DNA of 64,000 bases from an uncultured Eubacteriaceae bacterium (GTDB taxonomy: Bacteria > Bacillota > Clostridia > Lachnospirales > CAG-274), in assembly GCA_946497035.1 (NCBI GenBank), contig CAMMIW010000001.1, positions 62,001 through 126,000 on the forward strand. Direction: 5' to 3'. The notes beneath the pieces were generated by a model, which worked only from the letters and a program-made list of their open reading frames with translations, was not told where the DNA came from and did no database searches. How positions within the stretch are numbered: the stretch's first letter is position 1; every line of letters starts with the position of its first letter. This document shows, piece after piece, positions 46,588-54,969 of this stretch. The position numbers and the translations under genes are program-made.

Positions 46588-47898
46588 TTAACAAATTATA
46601 CCCGTCATATTCTCTTCTTTAATTATTTGTGTAAGTTTTACATTTAATATTTGATTTATAATATTTTTATCGCTTTTTACACAAACATTTATATAATTTG
46701 TAGTATGTCCTTCATATATACCTGGCTCTTTTTCACGCTCAAATAATACAGGCATAGTTTTATTAAGCATGATTTCTAAAAATTGTATATTAAGATTGTT
46801 TGAAAGCTCTATCATTTGTTTATTACGTTTGTTTTTTGTGTCGTTAGATAGCTGATTTTCAAAAAGAGCTGCCTTTGTTCCTTTTTTAGGCGAATATGGA
46901 AAAGCATGTATTTTTGTTATTTTAACTTTTTTAGCAAAATTGTAGCTTTCTAAAAAATCTTCTTCTGTTTCACCAGGAAAACCAACAATCATATCTGTTG
47001 TAACAGCGACATTAGGAAAAGCTGCTCTAAGCTTTTTTAAAGCACTTTCATATTCTTCTGCTGTATATTGCCTTTTCATGCGTCTTAATGTATTGTTACA
47101 ACCGCTTTGTAAAGATAAATGATAGTGATCACAAACTTTAGGTAGCTTTTTCATCTCTTCTATAAATTCATCTGTTATAACAAGAGGCTCTATTGAGCTA
47201 AAACGTATACGTTCTATACCATCTACATTATGCACTCTTTTTATAATATCTATAAGATTGGTATTTTTTAAATCAAAACCATAAGATAAAATGTGTATAC
47301 CTGTTAAAACTATTTCTTTAAAACCATTTTTAGCCAGCTTTTCAACCTCTTCTATAACATCTTCTGGATTACGGCTTCTAACAGGCCCTCTAGCAAAAGG
47401 TATTATACAATATGTACAAAAACGGTTACAACCTTCTTGTATTTTAAGATAAGCTCTCGTTCTATCTTTAAGTTCTGATATAGATAATGGCTCAAAAACA
47501 CGTTCCTTCATAATGTCAGATACTGTGTTTAAAACATCTGTTTTATGCTCTTCTTGATATTTTTTAACAGTTTCTACAATTTCAAGCCTATTTTTTGTAC
47601 CTATAACAATATTTATGCCTTCTATTTTAGATACCTCTTCTGGTGCTACCTGAGAGTAACAACCTGTGGCAACTATAATACTATTAGGATTTAAAGTTTT
47701 TGCACGTCTTATCATTTGTCTGGATTTTTTGTCGCCTAAATTTGTAACTGTACAAGTGTTTATAACATATACATCTGCTACCTCATCAAAATCTACCAAT
47801 TGGTAACCTTCTTTTTCAAAAAGCTCTATCATAGCTTCTGTATCATATAAATTAACTTTACAACCAAGAGTTGTAAAAGCAATTTTATTTAAGTTCAT
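46588..47898 (-). CDS. mtaB: tRNA methylthiotransferase MtaB
   Basis: A radical-SAM methylthiotransferase of 436 residues that forms ms2t6A at tRNA position 37. The N-terminal UPF0004 domain begins KIAFTTLGCKVNLYDTEAM and supplies the auxiliary-cluster cysteines. The radical SAM motif is GCNRFCTYCIIPFARG. A C-terminal TRAM domain follows. The KVN after GC distinguishes MtaB/YqeV from MiaB. The ribosome site is AAGAGGAA. It lies 19 bases behind the response-regulator gene. Confidence 0.94.
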   Translation of the reverse strand: MNLNKIAFTTLGCKVNLYDTEAMIELFEKEGYQLVDFDEVADVYVINTCTVTNLGDKKSRQMIRRAKTLNPNSIIVATGCYSQVAPEEVSKIEGINIVIGTKNRLEIVETVKKYQEEHKTDVLNTVSDIMKERVFEPLSISELKDRTRAYLKIQEGCNRFCTYCIIPFARGPVRSRNPEDVIEEVEKLAKNGFKEIVLTGIHILSYGFDLKNTNLIDIIKRVHNVDGIERIRFSSIEPLVITDEFIEEMKKLPKVCDHYHLSLQSGCNNTLRRMKRQYTAEEYESALKKLRAAFPNVAVTTDMIVGFPGETEEDFLESYNFAKKVKITKIHAFPYSPKKGTKAALFENQLSNDTKNKRNKQMIELSNNLNIQFLEIMLNKTMPVLFEREKEPGIYEGHTTNYINVCVKSDKNIINQILNVKLTQIIKEENMTGIIC

Positions 47899-47917
47899 AA
47901 AAAATTCCTCTTTCTAT

Positions 47918-49522
47918 TTATTTTTTATTTTTTAAATCTTTATTTATATATCTAAAATCTCCTGCTAATATACCTTCTAACCTTTTAAAAGTCTGTCTAA
48001 ATATATTAACATCATCATATCCTACCTTTAAGGCTATTAAATCATCTGTCAAATTTGTAGTTAATATTAAGTCTTTAGCTTTGTCTATTCTTATTCTAGC
48101 TACATATTCATCTATATGTTTGCCTGTTCTTTCTTCAAATATTTTTTTAAAATATTTTATATTATAATTAAGCGGTCTACCTAAGCTTTTATAGCTTATA
48201 TTTTTCATATAATTTTCATTTATATAGTTTATAGCTTTTTCAAATGTTTCATTTTCTATATTTTTTCTGAAATCATTTATATATTCACAAAATACTTTTA
48301 AATTTTCTTTTAAAAAAATATAAGCATCTTCAACATCTTTTAAAGCCAACACTTTAGATGTATTAAAAAATTTATTAATCGGGTCTATTTTTAACCCTTG
48401 CTCAAAAGCACTTCTATTAATAGATATAAGCATAGACATAACAAGTTGAGGCAATATTGCTTCAAATTTTTCTTTGTAAAGCCTAATATTTTCAAATATT
48501 TCATCTAATAATTTTAAGCAGTAGTCATATTCGCCTATAACCGCTGTATATACCATAAGCCTTTCTCTTTCATATGGATAGCTAGCAGTAAATGTATTGT
48601 CAGGCTCTACATAATCTATAGATATAACAGAATTATAGCCCACTATACAACGATACATAAGCGCATTATTAGCTTCTAAAAATGATATATGTATTTTATT
48701 AGGCTCATAATATGTCCTACCTATACCACAACTAACAGATATATCTGTTTCTTCTTTTATTAATTGTTTTATATTTATCATACTATCTAAAACAGCTTCT
48801 ATTTCATTTTCTCCACCTAATATAATTACTATTTCGTTAAAAAGGTTTATAAAAGCTTTTGCATTAGTTATATTGTTATTTATAATTTTTAAAAGTTTAA
48901 ATATTATAAGGTGTTTTTCTTTTTGTGATTTATTTATAATATGTTTTCTAAAGGAGTCTATTCTAAAAACGGCTACAGTATAAGGTGGCTCTATATGTAT
49001 GTTAAAATATTCAAAGCTAGTTTCTATTTCTTCTGTATCAAAAATACTTTCATTTATTAAAACAGATAAAAATTTATCTTCAAATAATTTAAAATTTTGA
49101 ACATACTCTATAGCTAAAAGTTTTTCTTCTTTCATTAAAGCCTCTTTCGCCTTTACATAATCTATATAAGAATTTAAACATTTTGTTAAATCTGCAGGTT
49201 TTACAGGCCTTATCGTATAAGAAACTGCACCTATTTCTAAAGCCTTTTCTAAATAGGCAACATCAGATATTGAGCCATAAACTATAAATCTTATATTTTT
49301 ATATAGAGATATAATTTCTTTCATTTTTTTAAAAAATTCTATGCCTAAAAATCTTATCTCCATAATTATTAAATCTATAGAATGATTTTTTATATATTTA
49401 TAAAAATCTTTTTCATTTGAAAAAGTTTTTTTAATTTTAAATTGTAAAAAATTTGTATCTATATAAGATTTTATACCGAGAGTGTGGTTTTGCTCTAAAT
49501 CTGCTATTATTACATTAAACAT
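47918..49522 (-). CDS. AraC-type response regulator with atypical receiver
   Basis: A protein of 534 residues. An N-terminal CheY-like receiver (1-120) retains Asp8 and the Lys in RPVKPAD, but the phospho-acceptor position is Glu55 (IDLIIMEIRF). A central region of about 270 residues with a degenerate cyclase-like block (GIGRTYYEPNKIHISFLEAN) links to a C-terminal AraC helix-turn-helix pair ending DDVNIFRQTFKRLEGI. The start is the ATG at 49522; the TTG upstream overlaps the AAGGAG ribosome site. No histidine kinase is adjacent. The target is unknown, and it is transcribed together with mtaB. Confidence 0.82.
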   Translation of the reverse strand: MFNVIIADLEQNHTLGIKSYIDTNFLQFKIKKTFSNEKDFYKYIKNHSIDLIIMEIRFLGIEFFKKMKEIISLYKNIRFIVYGSISDVAYLEKALEIGAVSYTIRPVKPADLTKCLNSYIDYVKAKEALMKEEKLLAIEYVQNFKLFEDKFLSVLINESIFDTEEIETSFEYFNIHIEPPYTVAVFRIDSFRKHIINKSQKEKHLIIFKLLKIINNNITNAKAFINLFNEIVIILGGENEIEAVLDSMINIKQLIKEETDISVSCGIGRTYYEPNKIHISFLEANNALMYRCIVGYNSVISIDYVEPDNTFTASYPYERERLMVYTAVIGEYDYCLKLLDEIFENIRLYKEKFEAILPQLVMSMLISINRSAFEQGLKIDPINKFFNTSKVLALKDVEDAYIFLKENLKVFCEYINDFRKNIENETFEKAINYINENYMKNISYKSLGRPLNYNIKYFKKIFEERTGKHIDEYVARIRIDKAKDLILTTNLTDDLIALKVGYDDVNIFRQTFKRLEGILAGDFRYINKDLKNKK

Positions 49523-49695
49523 ATTTTTTTCACGCTCCTTCAACTATATTTTATCATATATAACTATATTAGTCTATTTTAGATTAAATAAATATATAAA
49601 AATTTTTATATATTTATTATTTATTGATAAAGCATAGTTTATATTATATAATAAAATTAATAAATTTTATTATATATAGAAATGGAGAATTTAAA

Positions 49696-51093
49696 ATGAA
49701 TAAAAAAGAATTAGATATTTTAGCGATAAAATATATAAAAGATAAACTATCTCTAAATATTTTAAATAATGTTTATGAGATAGGCTCATATTTTAGCCAA
49801 GATAGCTATGAAGATATGCAAAAAGATATAAAAAATATAAAAGATAAATTACCTAATTATTTTTATAATATAAAAAATGTAATATCACAAGATTTTGAAA
49901 ATAGAAAAAGTTTTATAAAAGATATAACAAAAGATATTGAAAAAATAGAAGATTTAACATTGCCATTAATAGCAACTTTAAAATCGGCAGATTTACTAGT
50001 TTCTATCATATCTGATTATTATCAAATAAAAGTTGCTAAAATAGATGAAAATGTAAAATTTGAGCCAAAAACGGTTTTACAAGAAATATATAAACTTTTA
50101 GATAATGAAGATAAAAACAACACCCTACAAGAAAATGGTGGTTTATTGTTATCTATAGTAAATTGTAGTATGACAAAAGATAACTATAAAGAATATATAA
50201 ATAGAAGCTTAAATATTTTATTTGAAGAAGCAACAGAACGTATGGTAGATGCTACTATAGGAACATTAAAGTTTAAATTTGCCCCTTTTAATTATTTAGA
50301 AGAAAATGAAGATAAAGAAACTCTTTTAAACATACTTAACCAAAAATATGATGCACTAGAAGAAGAAGAGCTACTAGAAATTTTAGAAAAACTAGATAAT
50401 ATAGGTCAAAAATGTAGTAGCAAAATAGGAGATATAGGTGCTATATATGGTTGTTTTATGGATATATTAGCTATATATAATTTTTCTATAGATACAGATT
50501 ATCTTTTTAAAGACGATTTTATATTAAAAGATATGTATTATTATACTTGTGAAATGATAGAGAATAAAGATTATTATATGTATGAAAGTATAGAAAATAA
50601 CATAGAAAGTAAATATGAAGAAATTTTACAAAATATAGATAAAAATGAAAAAATAATTAAAAAACAAATTTATAAAAAACCTTATAATGATTATACAGAT
50701 GCTATAAAAGTTTGTGTATCTTTAGATGACTATTCTAGCCTAAACTTTGAGAAAAATGTACTTTTTAAATCAAAATGTAACAATAATAATATATCTAGCC
50801 AAAAATTTATAAATGAAAAAATAGAAGAATTTATTTTATTTGTAAATAGTTTAAATATAAATAAAACTACGCTAAAAAAATTAAAACAACAATTTTTCTT
50901 TTATATACCTTGCCCTTTAGGTTTAAATGCTTTAAAAATATATTTTAAAAATGCTTTAGAAGGACTAAAAGATGAAACAGGCCTTTTAGTTACTTATAAA
51001 TTTTTAGCTTTAGCTAACCCACAAATGTTTGATGAAGCTACCGAGCTAGAGCATCACCATTGTTGTGATGAACATTGTAATCATAATCATTAA
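49696..51093 (+). CDS. Unknown helical protein with His/Cys-rich C-terminal tail
   Basis: A mostly alpha-helical, Asn/Lys/Ile-rich soluble protein of 465 residues. I recognise no domain. The last residues read ELEHHHCCDEHCNHNH, a dense His/Cys cluster that could bind a transition metal. Scattered Cys residues occur in VNCSM, IGQKCSSKIG and YYYTCEM. The start is the ATG at 49696 after ATGGAGAA; an upstream ORF extension is rejected. It is followed 22 bases later by a split threonine/serine exporter pair, suggesting one operon. The neighbour on the other side is the divergent response regulator. Confidence 0.6.
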   Translation: MNKKELDILAIKYIKDKLSLNILNNVYEIGSYFSQDSYEDMQKDIKNIKDKLPNYFYNIKNVISQDFENRKSFIKDITKDIEKIEDLTLPLIATLKSADLLVSIISDYYQIKVAKIDENVKFEPKTVLQEIYKLLDNEDKNNTLQENGGLLLSIVNCSMTKDNYKEYINRSLNILFEEATERMVDATIGTLKFKFAPFNYLEENEDKETLLNILNQKYDALEEEELLEILEKLDNIGQKCSSKIGDIGAIYGCFMDILAIYNFSIDTDYLFKDDFILKDMYYYTCEMIENKDYYMYESIENNIESKYEEILQNIDKNEKIIKKQIYKKPYNDYTDAIKVCVSLDDYSSLNFEKNVLFKSKCNNNNISSQKFINEKIEEFILFVNSLNINKTTLKKLKQQFFFYIPCPLGLNALKIYFKNALEGLKDETGLLVTYKFLALANPQMFDEATELEHHHCCDEHCNHNH

Positions 51094-51115
51094 TAAATAT
51101 AAAAGAGGCTATAAA

Positions 51116-51886
51116 ATGAATGATAATGATATTTTAGATTTTGTAACAGATGTAGGTAAAATGCTCCTAGAAAATGGAGCAGAAACTTATAGAGTTGAAG
51201 ATACAATATCTAGACTTTTAAATTCTTTAAATATAGAAAATAGTGAAGCATTTGCAACGAGCACAGGTATTTTTGTTTGTATAAAAAACCATACAAAAAT
51301 AGAGCGTATTAAAAAAAGAAGTATGAATTTAGAAAGAATATCCAAAATAAATGATTTATCTAGAAAAATTGTAGCTAATGATATATCTTTAGAAGAAGCT
51401 AAAGAAAAATTAAAAGATATACAAAATATAAATTTATATTCTGATAAGCTTATAACCCTTTCAATAGGCATTACTTGTTTTTTCTTTTCTCTACTTTTTA
51501 AAGGCACTATATATGATGCTATAAGTGCTTTTATTGTAGGATTTTTATTAAATATTTTTACAACCTTTTTAAGTAAAAAAACTATATCAAATTTTTTACA
51601 AATATGCTTAGGTGGTATTTTTGTAGCTTTAGCAAGCCTTATAAACCTAAATATTGGCATAGGTAAAGATGTAAATAACGTAATAATAAGCTCTGTTATG
51701 CCTCTTGTTCCTGGTGTTTGTTTTACTAACGCTATTAGAGATATATTTGAAGGTGATTATATATCTGGCGGTAGCAGAATGTTTGAAGCTCTCGTTATAG
51801 CAATAAGTATAGCTATTGGTGTAGGTATTGTTTTGCTCACTTGGTTAAATATTTTTAATTCTTTTATAATAGGAGGTGCTAACTAA
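51116..51886 (+). CDS. ThrE-type threonine/serine exporter, N-terminal subunit
   Basis: A protein of 256 residues. The soluble N-terminal segment MLLENGAETYRVEDTISRLL is the hallmark of the ThrE_1 (DUF1212) domain. About five transmembrane helices follow from residue 105. In Corynebacterium ThrE exports threonine and serine; here it is split into two chains, the usual Firmicute arrangement. The ribosome site is AAAAGAGG, and the longer upstream frame is an ORF artefact inside the previous gene. It is one codon apart from its partner. Confidence 0.88.
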   Translation: MNDNDILDFVTDVGKMLLENGAETYRVEDTISRLLNSLNIENSEAFATSTGIFVCIKNHTKIERIKKRSMNLERISKINDLSRKIVANDISLEEAKEKLKDIQNINLYSDKLITLSIGITCFFFSLLFKGTIYDAISAFIVGFLLNIFTTFLSKKTISNFLQICLGGIFVALASLINLNIGIGKDVNNVIISSVMPLVPGVCFTNAIRDIFEGDYISGGSRMFEALVIAISIAIGVGIVLLTWLNIFNSFIIGGAN

Positions 51887-51887
51887 A

Positions 51888-52337
51888 ATGGCTTTATTAT
51901 TAGAAACTTTATATGCTTTTTTAGCTACTATAGCATTTTCTATTATGTTTAATACACCAAAAAAAGAGCTTTTATATTGTGGTATAGCAGGAGCTATTGG
52001 TTGGTTTTTTTATGCTTTATGTATGAAGATGGGGCTTTCTTCTACATTTTCAAATTTTTGGGGAACTGTTTTTATAGCTTATTTTTCTAGGCTTTTTGCC
52101 ATAATTAGAAAAAATCCTATTTCTGTATTTTTAATATCTGGCATAATAACTCTTGTGCCAGGAGCAGGTATATATAATACAATGTTTAACGTTATTATGT
52201 CTGATAACAAAATGGCTAGCTTTTATGGTATAGAAACATTAAAAATAGCCTGTGCCATAGCTTTTGGCATAATAGTTATATTAGCTTTACCTCAATTTAT
52301 GTTTACATTTAAAATTAAAAAAATTAATAATAAATAA
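51888..52337 (+). CDS. ThrE-type exporter, C-terminal subunit (DUF3815)
   Basis: A membrane protein of 149 residues with about four helices. The blocks ELLYCGIAGAIGWFFYALCM and FLISGIITLVPGAGIYNTMF match the ThrE_2 domain. It probably pairs with the preceding subunit to form the transporter. The start is the ATG at 51888 after AGGAGGTG; the ribosome site lies inside the end of the preceding gene. Confidence 0.87.
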   Translation: MALLLETLYAFLATIAFSIMFNTPKKELLYCGIAGAIGWFFYALCMKMGLSSTFSNFWGTVFIAYFSRLFAIIRKNPISVFLISGIITLVPGAGIYNTMFNVIMSDNKMASFYGIETLKIACAIAFGIIVILALPQFMFTFKIKKINNK

Positions 52338-52383
52338 TATTTTTTAATATAATTAATTTATATAAATTTAAAGGAGAATTTTT

Positions 52384-52953
52384 ATGTCTAAACAAATTTG
52401 GAAACCAGGTACTATTCTTTATCCTGTACCTGTTGTAATGGTATCTTGCGGAGATTATGAAAAAGGAGAAAAAAATATTATAACAGTTGCTTGGACTGGC
52501 ACTATTAATACTGACCCTGCTATGGCATATATATCTGTAAGGCCTAGTAGATATTCTTACGATATTATTAAAAGAACTGGCGAATTTGTAATAAATCTTA
52601 CAACTAAAGATTTGGCCTTTGCAACAGATTATTGTGGTGTAAAATCTGGAAAAGATATAGATAAATTTAAAGAAATGAACTTAACACATAAAAAAGCTCA
52701 TAACTTAAATTGTCCTATTATTGAAGAAAGCCCTATTAATATAGAATGTAAAGTTAAAGATATAGTAGAATTAGGCACACACCATATGTTTATAGCAAAT
52801 GTAATTTCTACTATAGCAGATGAAAAATATATGGATGAAAAAGGAAAATTCCATTTTGATAAAAGTGAGCCTATCTGTTATTCTCACGGAGAATATTATG
52901 CCTTAGGAGATTATATAGGCAAATTTGGATATTCTGTAAAAAAAAATAAATAA
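52384..52953 (+). CDS. Flavin reductase family protein (FMN-binding split barrel)
   Basis: A protein of 189 residues with the split-barrel flavin fold. Recognisable blocks are NIITVAWTGTINTDPAMAYISVRPSRYSY for FMN binding and FVINLTTKDLAFATDYCGVKSGKDIDKF. A C-terminal FGYSVKKN tail ends it. Small members use NAD(P)H to reduce free FMN or act as flavoredoxins. The partner is unknown. The ribosome site is AAAGGAGAA. A strong terminator follows and separates it from the convergent helicase gene. Confidence 0.88.
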   Translation: MSKQIWKPGTILYPVPVVMVSCGDYEKGEKNIITVAWTGTINTDPAMAYISVRPSRYSYDIIKRTGEFVINLTTKDLAFATDYCGVKSGKDIDKFKEMNLTHKKAHNLNCPIIEESPINIECKVKDIVELGTHHMFIANVISTIADEKYMDEKGKFHFDKSEPICYSHGEYYALGDYIGKFGYSVKKNK

Positions 52954-52958
52954 CATTA

Positions 52959-52983
52959 AGGGTGTAGATTTTTTCTACACCCT
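52959..52983 (+). terminator. Bidirectional terminator between flavin reductase and helicase
   Basis: Perfect 10-bp arms AGGGTGTAGA and TCTACACCCT around a 5-base T loop, between the convergent stop codons. Confidence 0.8.
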
Positions 52984-52990
52984 ATATTAA

Positions 52991-54568
52991 TTATCTTTTT
53001 TTAGCACGTTCAACTTTTACACTAACTTTTTTAATTTTTTTACCTTTCATACCTTTTAAAATATCTTTTACATATTTTTTAGGGACATCTAAAAATGTAT
53101 AATCTTCATATATATCAATATCACCAATAGCTTTTCCTGGTATGCCACATTCACCTGCTATAGCCCCCACTATATCTTTAGCTCTCACTCTTTTTTTGCT
53201 ACCAACATTAATAAATAATCTTACTAATTTTTCATTATTATCTTCTAAATCGTCCTCAAAATCTATATCTTCTGTATTTTCATCATATAAATTCATTTTT
53301 AAAAGAGCTGCCGATATATCTACCGCTGATATATCTTCACTTATAATACTTTCTACAATATTTATATATTTATTAAGACGGCCTTCTTCTATAACCTTTT
53401 TAACTTTTTCAACAAAATTATTAGTTTTAGCCTCTTCTATATCTGTTAGAGATGGTAATTTGCCAAGCTTAACTTTAGCTTTAGTATATTTCATAATATC
53501 TCTTAGCTTATAAATTTCTCTACCTACAACAAAACTAAAAGCTCTACCAGAACGGCCTGCTCTACCTGTTCTACCTATTCTATGTACATAATATTCTTCA
53601 TCTTGAGGTAAATCATAATTTATAACCATATCAACATCATCTACATCTATACCACGGGCAGCAACATCTGTAGCTACTAAAATTTCTATTGTACGATTTC
53701 TAAATTTTTTCATAACAATATCTCGCTGTATTTGCTTTAAATCTCCGTGTAAACCTTCTGCAAAATATCCACGTCCTTGTAAATGTTCTACAAGCTCATC
53801 AACTCTTTTTTTAGTGTTACAAAAAATAACTACAAGCTCTGGAGAATACATATCTATAAGCCTAGATGTAGCTTCAACCTTTGTTTTTTCTTTAATCTCA
53901 AAATAAGTTTGTTCTATGTTAGGCACAGTAAGCTCTTTTCTAGCTACTTTAATAACCTCTGGCCTTACAAGATATTTATCTGTAAGCTCCATAATCTCAG
54001 GTGCCATAGTTGCAGAAAATAAAACTGTTTGTCTATCTTCTGGTATTTTATCTAATATAGTTTCTATATCTTCTCTAAAGCCCATATCTAACATTTCATC
54101 TGCTTCATCTAAAATAACCATTTTAACAGTTTCCATTTTTAATGTTCTTCTGTTCATATGGTCCATAACACGGCCTGGCGTTCCCACAACGATTTGAACA
54201 CCCTTTTTTAATGCACCTATTTGTCTTTCTATAGGTTGTCCACCATAAACAGGTAAAACCTTTATATCTTCTTTATATTTTAAAAATTTTCTAAATTCTT
54301 CGCATATTTGTATAGCTAGCTCTCTAGTAGGTGATAATATAACCGCTTGCAATTTTTTATTATTTACATCTATCATATCTATACAAGGTAAACCAAAAGC
54401 TGCTGTTTTACCTGTACCTGTTTGAGATTGGCCTATAATATCTTTGCCTTCAAAAATTTTGCTTATAGCCTTAGATTGTATAGGTGTGGCCTCTTCAAAG
54501 CCCATATCTTTTACCGCTCTTATTAGCTCTTTTGATAGTTGTAATTGTTCAAATTTTAAATTTGTCAT
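52991..54568 (-). CDS. DEAD-box ATP-dependent RNA helicase with DbpA-type RNA-binding tail
   Basis: A helicase of 525 residues. The Q motif (ATPIQSKAI), motif I SQTGTGKT, motif II LDEADEMLD, motif III FSATM and motif VI HRIGRTGRAGRSG are all present. The C-terminal 80 residues, beginning VRLFINVGSKKRV and running through TFLDVPKKY, form a DbpA-like RNA-binding domain. It is close to DeaD/CshA-type helicases, which aid ribosome assembly and cold adaptation. The ribosome site is AAAGGAAC. Upstream sequences can form two mutually exclusive hairpins. Confidence 0.93.
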   Translation of the reverse strand: MTNLKFEQLQLSKELIRAVKDMGFEEATPIQSKAISKIFEGKDIIGQSQTGTGKTAAFGLPCIDMIDVNNKKLQAVILSPTRELAIQICEEFRKFLKYKEDIKVLPVYGGQPIERQIGALKKGVQIVVGTPGRVMDHMNRRTLKMETVKMVILDEADEMLDMGFREDIETILDKIPEDRQTVLFSATMAPEIMELTDKYLVRPEVIKVARKELTVPNIEQTYFEIKEKTKVEATSRLIDMYSPELVVIFCNTKKRVDELVEHLQGRGYFAEGLHGDLKQIQRDIVMKKFRNRTIEILVATDVAARGIDVDDVDMVINYDLPQDEEYYVHRIGRTGRAGRSGRAFSFVVGREIYKLRDIMKYTKAKVKLGKLPSLTDIEEAKTNNFVEKVKKVIEEGRLNKYINIVESIISEDISAVDISAALLKMNLYDENTEDIDFEDDLEDNNEKLVRLFINVGSKKRVRAKDIVGAIAGECGIPGKAIGDIDIYEDYTFLDVPKKYVKDILKGMKGKKIKKVSVKVERAKKR

Positions 54569-54663
54569 AATCCGTTCCTTTCATAAATAATTTACACATT
54601 GTTTTAGTATATCATTAATTTATATAAAAAACAATATTTTGTTATATAATTTTTAATAATTAG

Positions 54664-54694
54664 TTTATTGATATTTTTACCAATAAACGTTGGT
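54664..54694 (-). promoter_or_regulatory. Alternative hairpins in the helicase leader
   Basis: TTTATTG (54664-54670) can pair with CAATAAA (54681-54687), while the overlapping ACCAA (54679-54683) can pair with TTGGT (54690-54694). The two folds cannot coexist. They lie about 95-125 bases upstream of the helicase start on its leader strand, if transcription begins far upstream. Confidence 0.35.
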
Positions 54695-54803
54695 ATAAAA
54701 TATTTATTTATGTAGCTTTTAAATATAATTTAATTAAAATTTTTATTTTTTAACCTTTTATGATATATAATAATCAAATATTTTTTATTAATTATAATAT
54801 TTT

Positions 54804-54857
54804 ATACAAACATAATATTTATCACTTTTTTATAAATATTATGTTATTTTTTTGTAT
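54804..54857. repeat. Large inverted repeat upstream of sucrose operon
   Basis: A perfect 13-bp stem ACATAATATTTAT (54810-54822) and ATAAATATTATGT (54832-54844) with a 9-base loop is flanked by further arms ATACAA (54804-54809) and TTGTAT (54852-54857). A T-run follows the inner stem on the plus strand. It could be an AT-rich terminator or an operator. It occupies the middle of the 401-base gap between the helicase and scrA. Confidence 0.6.
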
Positions 54858-54893
54858 AATTTGTCGTAATTTTTGTGTTTTTTTAAATTTTGA

Positions 54894-54945
54894 TTGACAA
54901 TTATTATATGGAAATGGTATCATACATTTGAGGAAACGGTATCAT
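54894..54945 (+). promoter_or_regulatory. scr promoter with tandem LacI-type operators
   Basis: TTGACA is at 54894-54899, with a -10-like TATCAT near 54919-54924. Two copies of a 14-base site overlap and follow it: TGGAAATGGTATCA at 54910-54923 and AGGAAACGGTATCA at 54932-54945. They are 22 bases apart, two helical turns. Each resembles a LacI-family or cre-type half-palindrome. Binding would block the promoter, so ScrR and perhaps CcpA are candidates. Confidence 0.65.
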
Positions 54946-54969
54946 ATTTTTTAAAGGAGGATTTATAAA

